A stretch of 64,000 nucleotides of DNA from Rugalucina vietnamica (Eukaryota; Mollusca; Bivalvia; Lucinida; Lucinidae): the NCBI GenBank assembly GCA_964017185.1, contig OZ024875.1, positions 30,141,456-30,205,455 on the forward strand, read 5' to 3'. Shown here one piece after another: positions 56,201 through 64,000 of this stretch (its first letter is position 1; the number at the start of each line of letters is the position of its first letter). The notes under the pieces were generated by a model that saw only the letters and a program-made list of their open reading frames with translations, was not told the origin of the DNA and made no database searches. A program made the translations under genes and the position numbers.

Positions 56201-59200
56201 TGCTGTAATTTTGCAACTTTTAACAGAGGGAGACTTGTCAAACAAGTCCAATCCTCAGATGAGGACAAAGGACTATAAAAAGGATATGATTATGATATGA
56301 TCAGTCGACAGACTTAGTAGATTTAAGCAAATAATTGTATGGGAAATAATTTATTCGTGGGAAGCTCACTACAATCATAAATTGTCAATTTTTAGTTTAA
56401 ATATATGCATAGGGATCAAACATGCGTTTTTATATATTTAATACGGTTTGATATTCAGTTAGCCAGTCAACACATGCGAGCTTAGAATGAAAGTACACTG
56501 ACATATACCTTGTATTAATGACATTTATTTTACAATGAAATTGATATTTATAGACAATATACAGAATGAACTTTCTTAACTAAACTGATACAGTCTTGAA
56601 GTGTAAAAAAATGAATATTCATGAATATGCTAATTGGCTGTTGTTAATTTATGATTCTTTATGGTGTAGAAAGAGTTTTAAATCTCACTCAACATTTTAC
56701 ATCATTCAGAGAATGAGATGTGATTTATTTATTTTTTATTTATTTTTTTTTCAAGTTTTTGGCAACAAAATAAGACCGTTTAATATTTATAATATGCAAA
56801 TGAAGTTATTTGCATATTTGAACTCCAGTGGAAAGAACAATCATTACGCTTCATTTTGGCATCAATACTGATGTTCTATGACGAACAGGACCTAAGCTAT
56901 AAGCGATTAACTGTATGAACTTTTTAAACTTAACTGATAGATAAGGGAATCCAAAGTCTTAAAATGTTTTAAAATGAATATTCATGAACATGCTAATTAG
57001 CTTTTGTTAATTTATGATAATTTATGGTCTAGCAATATGGTATAGCAATATCATTGTCATAGATATCCACTTCATTTAACATTTTACATCGTTCAGAAAA
57101 TAAGATGTGTTTTTTTCTCAATTTTTAGCCAAAAAAGTAAGATCTCATTAATATTCATAATATGCAAATAAGGTAATTTGCATAATGGAACTTAATTTCA
57201 AAGAACACTTACTAAGCTTCATTTTGGTATCAATATTGTTGTTCTATTATGAAAAGAACCTAAGATATGAGCAATTTACTACATGTACTCCTTTCACAAC
57301 TGTCCGCCATTTTGTTTTTGGTGGCCATCTTGAAAATGGCGGAATTTCAAGTGGCTAGGGATCAGAATTTGATGCGTGTCATGCAAAGAACATATGGTGA
57401 AGATTTCATGCTTGTATCATCAACTGAAGTATTTTCTCATTAAGCCGCTCCACTAAGGTGAATCCACAGGGTGTCACAGAAAGAGGATAGCAGAATAAAA
57501 TCCTTTCATCTGCTCAATCTTTTAAAGCTCAGAAGGGGACATATTTTCAACCTACCACATATTCATCGTCATATCCTTCATCATCTGCCTCCCCTGTGTT
57601 TGGGTCACAGTCCTTCACAATGAACTTCAGAGTGCAGCTGAATGTCCCAGTCACTGTAATGACATATCAGCCTGTGCATGAGAAAACCAACAATTTGGGG
57701 TTCCGACCAGGTCTGACACAAACCGGGCTGTACAGTCACAGAAGCAGGCCAGAAGCTTGAAATTTCGGATTTAAGAAGAAGAGGAAATGTATTATCCATG
57801 TAGCGAAAACAAAGGCGCTGATCAGCTTTGCGGTTACCGCGAAGCTGTGTCTTTGTTTTCGCATATGCAGATTGTTGGTTTTCCCATTACGCGGCTCATA
57901 TATGAAAGAAAATACATGATTTTCCTTCATTGCATAATTAGTTTGTAAAAGTAGGTATTGAACAAATTATTTTTAGTCTTCCAACTGCATCTAAATCGGT
58001 ATATTCTTTGTGCAAAAAAACAGAAGTGCAACAAAGCACTGAACTGTTATGTTAAACAATTTACTAACTTGAAAGCAGCTTAGTCTGTTTTTTGTGTGGT
58101 TTACTTCCACAATTTTATTAGTCCTTCAAACTACTTTTTTGTAATGAATTAATTCAACCTTAGATTATTGAATATCAAACAGTTACCTAGAGTGTTGTCT
58201 TCCGGCATCCTGACCAGCGTGTAAGTCGTCCCTGGGGTGTCATACGGCAGACTCGGACAAGGCACAGTCTTCAGTACCTCAAATCCTTCTGAGGGTTCCA
58301 TATGCACAGTCACCTTCTCCAGGACTTGGTCATTCAGGGTGTTGGTACAGTCAAACTGGAAAGATAAATGTTTGCTGTCAATTCTGTTTGAAGTATTTTC
58401 AGTCAAATCGGAAACAAATGTTTCACGACATATGGCTTCTGTCTTTTTCTTGAAATCTTTCGTGAAATAGTTCAGATGAATCCAGCCATTCAGCCACTAA
58501 ACAATTTTACTTCTTAATTTTTTGACAGCCCCCCACTAAAAAAAATGGGCAATCATCCCTCTCTGTAACCAATTTGTAACATACCTGGAACACCATGTAT
58601 CTTGAGAAGGCGTGCTTCACACATCGCACCATGTACTCTGTCTCCGACTCGGTTAACTCCACTGGCAGGTTCGAGGACTTGAACAGCGGACCCAGGTTAG
58701 CTAACTCTGGTACAGCACCCAGCTGCTCGGCGTACACGTCCTGTCTTGACGCGGCAACTTTCTCTGTAGACTTGGCAGTGACTGTTTCACCAGCTTCTTT
58801 TCCTTGAAAATCAAATTAAAATGTTGTCAACGATAAAATATATATTTATATATATACAACATATTTATAACACTTTTATAAATCTATCCAATTTCCATGT
58901 TAGCTATCTAATCAGTGCTTTATGGAAAATAAATAGCAAAGTAGGTCTAAAATTAGCATTAAGGGTCCAGCAATTGACCTTTCTTTTACAAAAAATCATG
59001 TTGTAACAAACCAATATGTAGATACACTGTATTGGTGTATCATCACCTTTAGGTGTTTTTGTAATTAATCAAAGAATAGGTCAGTTAAAGAAATAGCATT
59101 TCACATGTGACTCAAAGCAAAACTTGTCAATAATCTAAAACAACACATAGCACCCACCTGGGACAGCCCTTTGTTCAGTGATGGGCTGAGTGGCTAGTGG

Positions 59201-62200
59201 TACAGTCTTCATGTCAAACGGCTTCTCTGAGGGCTCCAGGGTATACTGGTGTAGGGCACGCTCCAAGCCAACCACAGAAACTTGTAGTCCTGCAACACAC
59301 CAATATAGATACTGATTTATTTTTTGGTTTATTTCCATTACTTTCATTTGTTACTTTACCACACTATTTCAGGGCAAGCCTTTCATCCACAATTTTACCG
59401 TTAATTTCTAGTCCATTCTTTCACCACTGACTGGATATTGGATCTCAAAGAATTCAGATTAAGATTGATTTTGTTTGTTTGTTCTGAAATTCTCAGCCAA
59501 CAATTTTTCAGCCATGCCACCTCTTCCTGGATTCTTAGTATAACATTCATTTGAGCCGCCTCGTGGGAAAACCAACAATGTGGTTTCCGAACAGGTCCGA
59601 CACAAACCGGCCTGTACAGTCACATAAAAGAGCTAGACGCTTGAAATTTGGGAGTCAAGTAGAAGAGGAATTGTACTATCTGAGTAGCGAAAACAAAGGC
59701 GCTGATCAGCTTCGCGGTTACTGCGAAGCTGATCTGCGCCTTTGTTTTCGCCTATGCAGATTGTTGGTTTTCCCATGAGGCGGCTCATTTGTATACACAG
59801 CAGACAGCATACCGCCTTAGTATTATCTGAATCTAGGGCCAGAGCTAAGGAAATTCTATATGAGAATGTCACTATTCAAAACACATCACCACTACTCACA
59901 CTCTCTGTATGGTTTCTTTGTCCATTAGTATCGAGGTTTAAGGTCCCAGTCCACAATTTCTTGAGCCCAGGACCTCTTGATTCAGAGTCTGATGATCTAC
60001 TACCAGGCCACCTCGCTCCCCTGTATGCTATCCACTTACCATTGAGAATGTATGCAGAGTTGAGGGCCTTCTGTTTTTCTCTCAGAATCCTCACATAGAA
60101 TGTTGCCCTGTCTCTAACTTCATCATCGGAATCCAGCTCACATCTGTAACGAAAGGACAAGGATGATTTTGAGTTGGTAAGACATGTAACAAAACTTTAC
60201 ATAAACAAACTCAAAAACCTTCTGAACTAAACAAGATAAATCACCAAAAGACTGCTCTTCTGAGTTTTTTTTTAGTTTACTTCATGGCAAACAGCTTAGG
60301 TCATGGTAGGACTAACCATACTACCTGGCAGACTTAGCCTAATTGGTTAATCAGTGCTCAATGCACATTCTTTCATGGGGAACTGGCAAATGACTTAAGA
60401 ATATAACTTAGAAATTATACCTGAATGTATTTTACCGGACATGAATATAACTCTCTATATATCTCACATATTTCACATTGTTTGCCATAGCCAATCAGTC
60501 AAAAAGCATAAGAATGTAATGCCAAAACTAAATGCACACATGGGCCACATCATCAGAAAACTAACAGTGTGGTTTCCGAACAGGTCTGACACAAACCGAG
60601 CTGTACCAGCACAGAAGAGGCTAGAGGCTGGAATTTTAAGAAGTAGAGGAATTGTACTATCCGTGTAGTGAAAACAAAGGCACTTATTAGCTTCGCAGTT
60701 ACTGCGAAGCTGATCTGCGCCTTTGTTTTCGCCTATGCAAATTGTTGGGTTTCTCATGCGCTGGCAAATACATACCTTTCCAGAAGCACCACACAGCTGT
60801 TCAGCAGTTCTTCACAGTGTGCACCAAACTTGGCCAGAGCTGTCACAGCAGCTGGAATATAAGATGCAAAATTGTTAGATAAAGGATGTCTTCTGTAGTT
60901 TTCACAATACATCTGACAGTAATGCAATTTAAGGTAAACCCACACTATAAGAAAACTTTCCCAACGTGTCAGACACAAACCAACTGAGATGGCTTCTCAG
61001 AGTGCTGCTAATACAAGTAGACCAAAGACAATGTGTGTTTATTAACAAAATATTTTGAGTCGGTGTACAGTAAATCAGTTACCCACCGCTACAAATATAG
61101 AATATGTACCTGCTCTAACAGCAGCATTCTCTAGTATGACCCTGTTGTAGATAAACCTGATATATTTGGACGGGGTGGGGGTCCTTGGGCCCTCCCTCCC
61201 CAGTAGGTGCAGGATCCTAGTGGCCAGTACGGTGTGCTCGCAGTCCTCGATAAACTCGCAGAGATGAGCCAGGCCGGCTTCCTTTGCTTCCGCATTTTCT
61301 TCGATAATCGTGATGATGCTGTCAACAATGGCTTTTTTGTATTCAAAACCTCCCTTAAAGAGATATAGAGCAAGGTCAGTTGATGCAGAAAACCCATTCT
61401 TTATGATCTGATAAAACCCATCCTTTATGATCTGATAAAAACTAAGTTTAGTCTAAGTTTAGTTCTATACTTAACCCATATCTGACGAATGGGCTTGCCT
61501 GTCATTATTCTTTGGGTTAGTCCACTTTCATTTTTAGGGGCATCAGGAGTGATTTTCATTTTTTTGAATTTAATTTTTCAAAGAAATTTCTCTAAGCAAA
61601 CAGAACAGCCCAAGATGGGATGCCACATTCTGCGGCGTCACATCTTGGGCTATACTGTTTGCCTATGTCCCATAAAAGGGACACAAGGCTTATATGAGTT
61701 TATTTTCATGACAAGATAAAATTCAAGATATGGAGCATTTGGTGATAAATAATCACACAAATGCCTGTCTATGCAGATTCTGGCTTTTTGCATATGCGAA
61801 TATAAAGATGCGAATCTGCTATGCAATAACTGCACAGCTGATCTGCATATTTGCATTCGTTTCTCCGATAGTACAATCTCTCTTCTTGAATGCAGAATTT
61901 CAAGCTTAAGTCATTTTCTGTGACTGTATAAGCTGGTTTGTGTCAAACCTGGTAGGAAACCTGAAAGACCGGTTTTATTGCAAAGCTGCTCAAATATCCT
62001 CTCAGATTACCATCAAATATTTTCCTTAAAATGTACTATTAACTAAGTGTCAAGAAACTTCCCACAGAAATCTTTAATAGCATATTCACACCTGACATTT
62101 TACAATTGAAAACAACAACCTGTATAGGCGAAAACAAAGGCGCAGATCAGCTTCGCAGCAACTTCGAAGCTGATCTGCGCCTTTGTTTTTGTTCCTCGTA

Positions 62201-63790
62201 TAGTACAATTCCTCTACTTTCTAAATCCAAAACTTCAAGCCCCCAGCAATCTTCAGTACCGCTGAACTGTACAGCCTGGTTTGTGTCTGACTTGGTTGTA
62301 ATCCCACATTGTTGGTTTTCTCATGCGAAGGCTCAAATACTGTGTTTTCCATGCTTATGTCTCAAAACAATGTCTGCTCTAACTTTTGCTGTCTTAGGCA
62401 AAAGTGCAACATTGCTTCGTTGGAAATTGACAAAAAGTATAAATGGGCTTTTTTCTTCATTGTAGACTCCTGTCACAGACAGTTATAAACATGAATGAAA
62501 TAAATGTACATCTATCTAACCAATAGGAACAGACAAGCTATTCTGAGGCATCTTATTGAATTAAAGGGATAATATTTTTGTTTTAATATTGTTTTACATT
62601 CCTTTCAAGATAATTTCATTCTTCTGGGACAAGCCAATCAGTGAGTGGGTTAAAAAAGAAGAGTATCCAAAGAAAAATCACATGACAAACCAACTGTATT
62701 TAAGGACATTAGTAGCATACCTCATCTCGGAGCATGGAGGACAGGAAGTTCATCATCACACCATGTTTTCGTGGAAACTTTAGACATAAGGACCTGGCAA
62801 AAAATATCAATATAAAACATGATGTGGTTTTGTAAAGGGTTTATCTGAATTGTAATTATTATGTCTCATGCTTTTTCATTTACATAAAATCTCATAAAAG
62901 CTGAAACTCTAAACCTTAATGGTGAATTTTTCTTGAAGTATTTCTAGTAATATTTCATTATTTGGTTTTGCAAAGAATGTGAAAAAGCATGTTTGTGTCA
63001 GAATTCAAATATGCTTTGGGTGTGTATTATATAAAACACTGGGCTTGCAAAAACATGTAAAGCAAAATAAATTGAATGTGTGGGAACATAAACTATGAAG
63101 TATTGGAACTATCAATAGACGTAACTAACAAATGTGCACATGTTAGCCTCATTACAAGACACTGGCTTTGAGGCTCTAAAACAGGTCCAACACAAGTGAT
63201 TGTACAGCCACATCAAGATTTTGCATGTAATGTATTTGTTCTAATTAGTGTGCATGCTCCAATAAGCGCACCCCCATGACTTTTCTGATGAAATTTTATT
63301 GGTCTTTATAGATAGAGGCAACTTTGAAAGAACAAGCGCACAATGTGCTTAATAACGAAAACGGCATTATGTACTTGTGTTATATGACATTGAGATACAA
63401 GAGAGCTTAAGACATTGCCAGCCTAACAATGTCTACATTTGTTTGAATTTAGGTTTAACATCCCAGTCAACAACTTTTCAGTCATATCAGAATGGTGCCA
63501 CCCCTTCCTGGGTTTTAACCAGTACTCTTAGGACTTAATGTGTCTTGCTTGAGGACACAACAAGGTGCCGCCAGTGGGGATTGAACCCAGGACCTCTTGA
63601 TTTGGAGTTCAATGCTCTACCAGAGATAACATGTAGATATATGCAGAAATTTACTGATCATTTTGAGAAAATGTTGCACTGTCACTTACTGTATGGCCTG
63701 TACCACCACAATCTTGAACTCATCAGAAATTTCCGACATGAAGGAAGAGATCTGCTTCATCAGGCGATCTACACTGCTCTCACTACCCGT
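50006..63790 (-). CDS. COPG: Coatomer subunit gamma (gamma-COP), C-terminal eleven coding exons
   Basis: Eleven exons on the minus strand join in frame, all with GT/AG, into 528 residues and a TAA stop: 63690-63790, 62721-62793, 61110-61353, 60776-60851, 60040-60143, 59158-59289, 58585-58802, 58187-58355, 57556-57653, 50754-50892, 50006-50238. The human protein has 874 residues, so about 345 N-terminal residues lie right of the window. Gamma-COP is part of the COPI coat that forms Golgi-to-ER vesicles. Residues 1-300 are the end of the adaptin-like helical repeat trunk ([50 protein letters not shown]-like [10 protein letters not shown]). A short linker follows, then the appendage: a beta-sandwich ([20 protein letters not shown]) and a platform ([37 protein letters not shown]). 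There is no frame damage. The exon order and residues follow animal gamma-COP throughout. Introns contain MITEs and SINEs, and one is 6.7 kb. Confidence 0.97.
50334..50435 (-). mobile_element. Family A MITE remnant in COPG intron
   Basis: 'GCAAAAACAAAGGCAAAGAT' and 'GAGCTGCATGGTAAAGTTGA' match the family's central portion, followed by a 'CCAATGGCCTCTAACCACTT' stretch like the 'CCTCTAGCCATCTG' segment of the copy at 42135. Confidence 0.45.
50754..50892 (-). CDS. COPG: COPG exon j
   Basis: Encodes [20 protein letters not shown] and [20 protein letters not shown], ending TMKTLE. It starts the platform subdomain. Acceptor TTTACAAG, donor GAAG|GTATGG. Confidence 0.95.
51209..53018 (-). mobile_element. 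Pearl-like element with 166-bp satellite, inverted relative of 38656-41826
   Basis: The far end AGAGGACCATTGGTCCTGTA with GCTCACCTGA lies on the left. About eight satellite units of ~166 bp follow, then the unique 'CCCCCAACCCAATTATGGTT' segment, a short GGACGGACGAC, and the hairpin AGCTCACC / TGTGAGCC / GGCTCAGGTGAGCT at 52983-53015. It lacks the 999-bp duplication of its relative. Sits in the large COPG intron. Confidence 0.85.
54350..55690 (+). mobile_element. Decayed LINE with a zinc-finger-like insert in pol
   Basis: Scattered frames give '[17 protein letters not shown]' (RT motif with D for the first catalytic Asp), '[13 protein letters not shown]'-like sequence, 'LLYAVD' in place of YADD, and [20 protein letters not shown] then FCGGC. 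Next come '[16 protein letters not shown]' and '[15 protein letters not shown]', and finally a partial end. The Cys pattern C-x2-C...C-x2-C between palm and thumb resembles a PHD-type finger seen in a group of marine-invertebrate LINEs. Multiple frameshifts and stops; clearly dead. Small later insertions are present near 55430-55500. Confidence 0.8.
55706..56225 (+). repeat. Direct repeat of ~150 bp, two copies
   Basis: Copies at 55706-55855 and 56072-56225 share 'AAACTGAGATCCTTTAAGAG', 'GATGGGCCATACC' and 'GAATTGCTGTAATTTTGCAA'. A weaker relative lies near 48485-48550, so this is a dispersed element of unknown type. Confidence 0.7.
57556..57653 (-). CDS. COPG: COPG exon i
   Basis: Encodes [20 protein letters not shown] and [13 protein letters not shown], an acidic loop conserved in gamma-COP. 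The downstream intron is 6,663 bp, far larger than any other here. Confidence 0.94.
57668..57897 (+). mobile_element. Hairpin MITE family A with ATAT TSD
   Basis: It starts CAGCCTGTGCATGAGAAAAC and ends TTTCCCATTACGCGGCTC, with ATAT at 57664-57667 and 57898-57901. The left end begins 15 bp upstream of COPG exon i, i.e. in the acceptor-side intron sequence. Confidence 0.82.
58187..58355 (-). CDS. COPG: COPG exon h
   Basis: Encodes [20 protein letters not shown], then [20 protein letters not shown] and [16 protein letters not shown]. It is the central strands of the appendage sandwich. Confidence 0.95.
58585..58802 (-). CDS. COPG: COPG exon g
   Basis: Encodes a variable linker ([20 protein letters not shown]), then [20 protein letters not shown] and [20 protein letters not shown] at the start of the appendage beta-sandwich. 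Donor CAG|GTATG. Confidence 0.95.
59158..59289 (-). CDS. COPG: COPG exon f
   Basis: Encodes [20 protein letters not shown] and [20 protein letters not shown], ending RAVP. This is the hinge between trunk and appendage; human has [20 protein letters not shown] here. Confidence 0.95.
59460..59546 (-). mobile_element. SINE 3' part, interrupted by a MITE
   Basis: In reverse it has GTTTGTTTGTTCTGA, 'CAGCCAACAATTTTTCAGCC' and 'CACCTCTTCCTGG', matching the 63436-63640 SINE. The family A MITE at 59553 follows directly. A tRNA-like head of the same family lies at 59950-60020 (reverse of GAGGTCCTGGGCTCAAG), but the body between is eroded. Confidence 0.6.
59553..59786 (+). mobile_element. Hairpin MITE family A, best-preserved copy
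   Basis: The ends are GAGCCGCCTCGTGGGAAAAC and GTTTTCCCATGAGGCGGCTC, nearly perfect inverted repeats of about 27 bp. ATTT is duplicated at 59549-59552 and 59787-59790. The central GATCAGCTTCGCGGTTACTG hairpin is essentially intact. This copy is the family reference: 234 bp, non-coding. Confidence 0.9.
60040..60143 (-). CDS. COPG: COPG exon e
   Basis: Encodes [20 protein letters not shown] and [14 protein letters not shown], the last trunk helices. Acceptor CGTTACAG, donor ATG|GTAAGT. Confidence 0.95.
60542..60764 (+). mobile_element. Hairpin MITE family A next to a COPG splice donor
   Basis: 'GGGCCACATCATCAGAAAAC' on the left, the central hairpin 'AGCTTCGCAGTTACTGCGAA', and 'GTTGGGTTTCTCATGCGCTG' on the right. 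The right end is 11 bp from exon d. Confidence 0.82.
60776..60851 (-). CDS. COPG: COPG exon d
   Basis: Encodes [20 protein letters not shown] and VVLLE. The donor is AG|GTATGT, and the terminal repeat of a family A MITE (60542-60764) lies only 11 bp beyond the exon edge. Confidence 0.95.
61110..61353 (-). CDS. COPG: COPG exon c
   Basis: 244 bp encoding 81 residues, beginning [20 protein letters not shown] and ending [14 protein letters not shown]. This is the most conserved trunk section. Acceptor CTTTAAG, donor GCAG|GTACAT. Confidence 0.96.
61596..61662. repeat. Isolated hairpin in COPG intron
   Basis: GCAAACAGAACAGCCCAAGA pairs with TCTTGGGCTATACTGTTTGC around a 27-base loop (61616-61642). 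The stem has about 18 of 20 pairs. It is in the intron between exons c and b. No small-RNA family was recognised. Confidence 0.65.
61755..61992 (-). mobile_element. Hairpin MITE family A, degenerate, reverse
   Basis: 'GATGCGAATCTGCTATGCAA' and 'GCACAGCTGATCTGCATATT' form a damaged centre; 'GATAGTACAATCTCTCTTCT', 'GCTGGTTTGTGTCAAACCTG' and a GGAAACC follow in family order. Confidence 0.65.
62100..62335 (-). mobile_element. Hairpin MITE family A, reverse
   Basis: A near-perfect centre 'GCAGATCAGCTTCGCAGCAA' with 'CTTCGAAGCTGATCTGCGCC', followed by 'ATAGTACAATTCCTCTACTT', 'GGTTTGTGTCTGACTTGG' and TTGGTTTTCTCATGCGAAGG. The left terminal repeat is degraded. Confidence 0.78.
62721..62793 (-). CDS. 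COPG: COPG exon b
   Basis: Completes Gln, then [20 protein letters not shown] and LRDE; acceptor TTTGCCAG, donor GAG|GTATGC. The human counterpart reads LCQKYPRKHAVLMNFLFTML. Confidence 0.95.
63436..63640 (-). mobile_element. tRNA-derived SINE, most complete copy
   Basis: Read on the minus strand: a head with GGTAGAGCATTGAACTCCAA (A-box side) and GAGGTCCTGGGTTCAATCCC (B box), a body with 'TGTGTCCTCAAGCAAGACAC' and 'CAGGAAGGGGTGGCACCATT', and a tail with GTTGACTGGGATGTTAAACC, ending in CAAACAAATG. It lies 50 bp downstream (gene sense) of COPG exon a, in the intron. Confidence 0.85.
63690..63790 (-). CDS. COPG: COPG exon a (most 5' in window)
   Basis: Encodes [20 protein letters not shown] and [13 protein letters not shown] plus CA of a Gln codon; donor CA|GTAAGT. 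It starts in phase 0 after a CAG acceptor. Part of the helical-repeat trunk. Confidence 0.95.
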
Positions 63791-64000
63791 CTGAAAAAAA
63801 TAACAGTCTGATTCATTTTCAAAGAAGACTTCCTTTTGTCATAGCTCCATCCATGTTATACAATTATTTGTAGAGAAATGGTATGCTTTTGCCAAAATGA
63901 GTGAATGCTACTAGACATGTATCTTTGACATAATCAACCAGGATTTTGTCCATTCTTTTCAACAGTGGAAACTAGAGGCCTACAAAATGACTTCCTTAAC

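Larger units (their letters stand above)
53071..57455. mobile_element. 4.4-kb element with long repeat-bearing inverted arms
   Basis: The ends are TAGTGGAGCGGCTTA and TAAGCCGCTCCACTA, with AGG on both outer sides (53068-53070, 57456-57458). Arms of about 0.8-0.9 kb (53071-53880, 56560-57455) are inverted copies of each other. Each contains roughly two tandem units with 'ATGCAAAT', 'CATTTTACAT' and 'AACAATATTGATACCAAAAT'. A segment 'CCATTTTCAAGATGGC' lies in both arms near the ends. The interior carries a decayed LINE (54350-55690) and a duplicated 150-bp segment. No transposase was recognised. It accounts for most of the 6.7-kb COPG intron. Confidence 0.72.

Noticed and set aside
53071-57455. 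CACTA transposon because of a CCACTA end
   Set aside because: The orientation is wrong: the element starts TAGTGG and ends CCACTA, whereas CACTA elements start with CACTA. Only the AGG flank would fit a 3-bp TSD, so the superfamily is left open.

Overview
The window reads as nuclear DNA of a bivalve mollusc or a close lophotrochozoan relative. Two spliced animal housekeeping genes are present, and nearly everything else is transposable-element DNA of kinds typical of bivalves: pearl-like elements with central tandem repeats, tRNA-derived SINEs, hairpin MITEs and decayed LINEs. I see no rRNA, no intact tRNA gene, no CRISPR array and no bacterial gene block. The species cannot be named from the sequence alone.

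Gene 1 is LAMTOR5 on the + strand, the Ragulator subunit also called HBXIP. Its four coding exons lie at 10666-10700, 19603-19664, 38126-38240 and 42371-42431. Phases and splice sites agree, and together they encode 90 residues. A 273-base CDS is spread over 31.8 kb because the introns are filled with mobile elements. Gene 2 is the gamma subunit of coatomer (COPG) on the - strand. The last eleven coding exons lie between 63790 and 50006 and encode the C-terminal 528 residues; the 5' part lies beyond the right edge. The genes converge tail to tail across about 7.6 kb. LAMTOR5 acts in lysosomal amino-acid signalling to mTORC1 and gamma-COP acts in COPI vesicle coats. I see no functional link between them beyond their position.

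Layout. 1-10.4 kb is intergenic and packed with MITEs, a SINE, pearl-like elements and two elements (4797-8297 and 8903-10428) whose ends are inward-facing arrays of a 14-bp repeat. 10.7-19.6 kb is LAMTOR5 intron 1. It holds an LTR-retrotransposon fossil inserted in a LINE tail, itself carrying a 1000-bp CAGGG-ended DNA element, and then a pearl-like element. 19.7-38.1 kb is intron 2. It is dominated by a 15-kb element with CACTG ends and a TTG target duplication, inside which sits a 5.2-kb palindromic element made of about 26 G/C-rich hairpin cores. It is followed by two pearl-like elements, one with its empty site still visible next to it. 38.2-42.4 kb is intron 3, largely one pearl-like element with a 166-bp satellite. 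43.5-49.4 kb between the genes holds a LINE fragment and a TIR element split by a pearl-like insertion. 50-63.8 kb is COPG; one intron is swollen to 6.7 kb by a pearl-like element and a 4.4-kb element with long repeat-bearing arms.

The strongest unusual signal is architectural. Four unrelated elements have ends built as inward-facing tandem-repeat arms (4797-8297, 8903-10428, 21537-26753, 53071-57455). No transposase was recognised in any of them.
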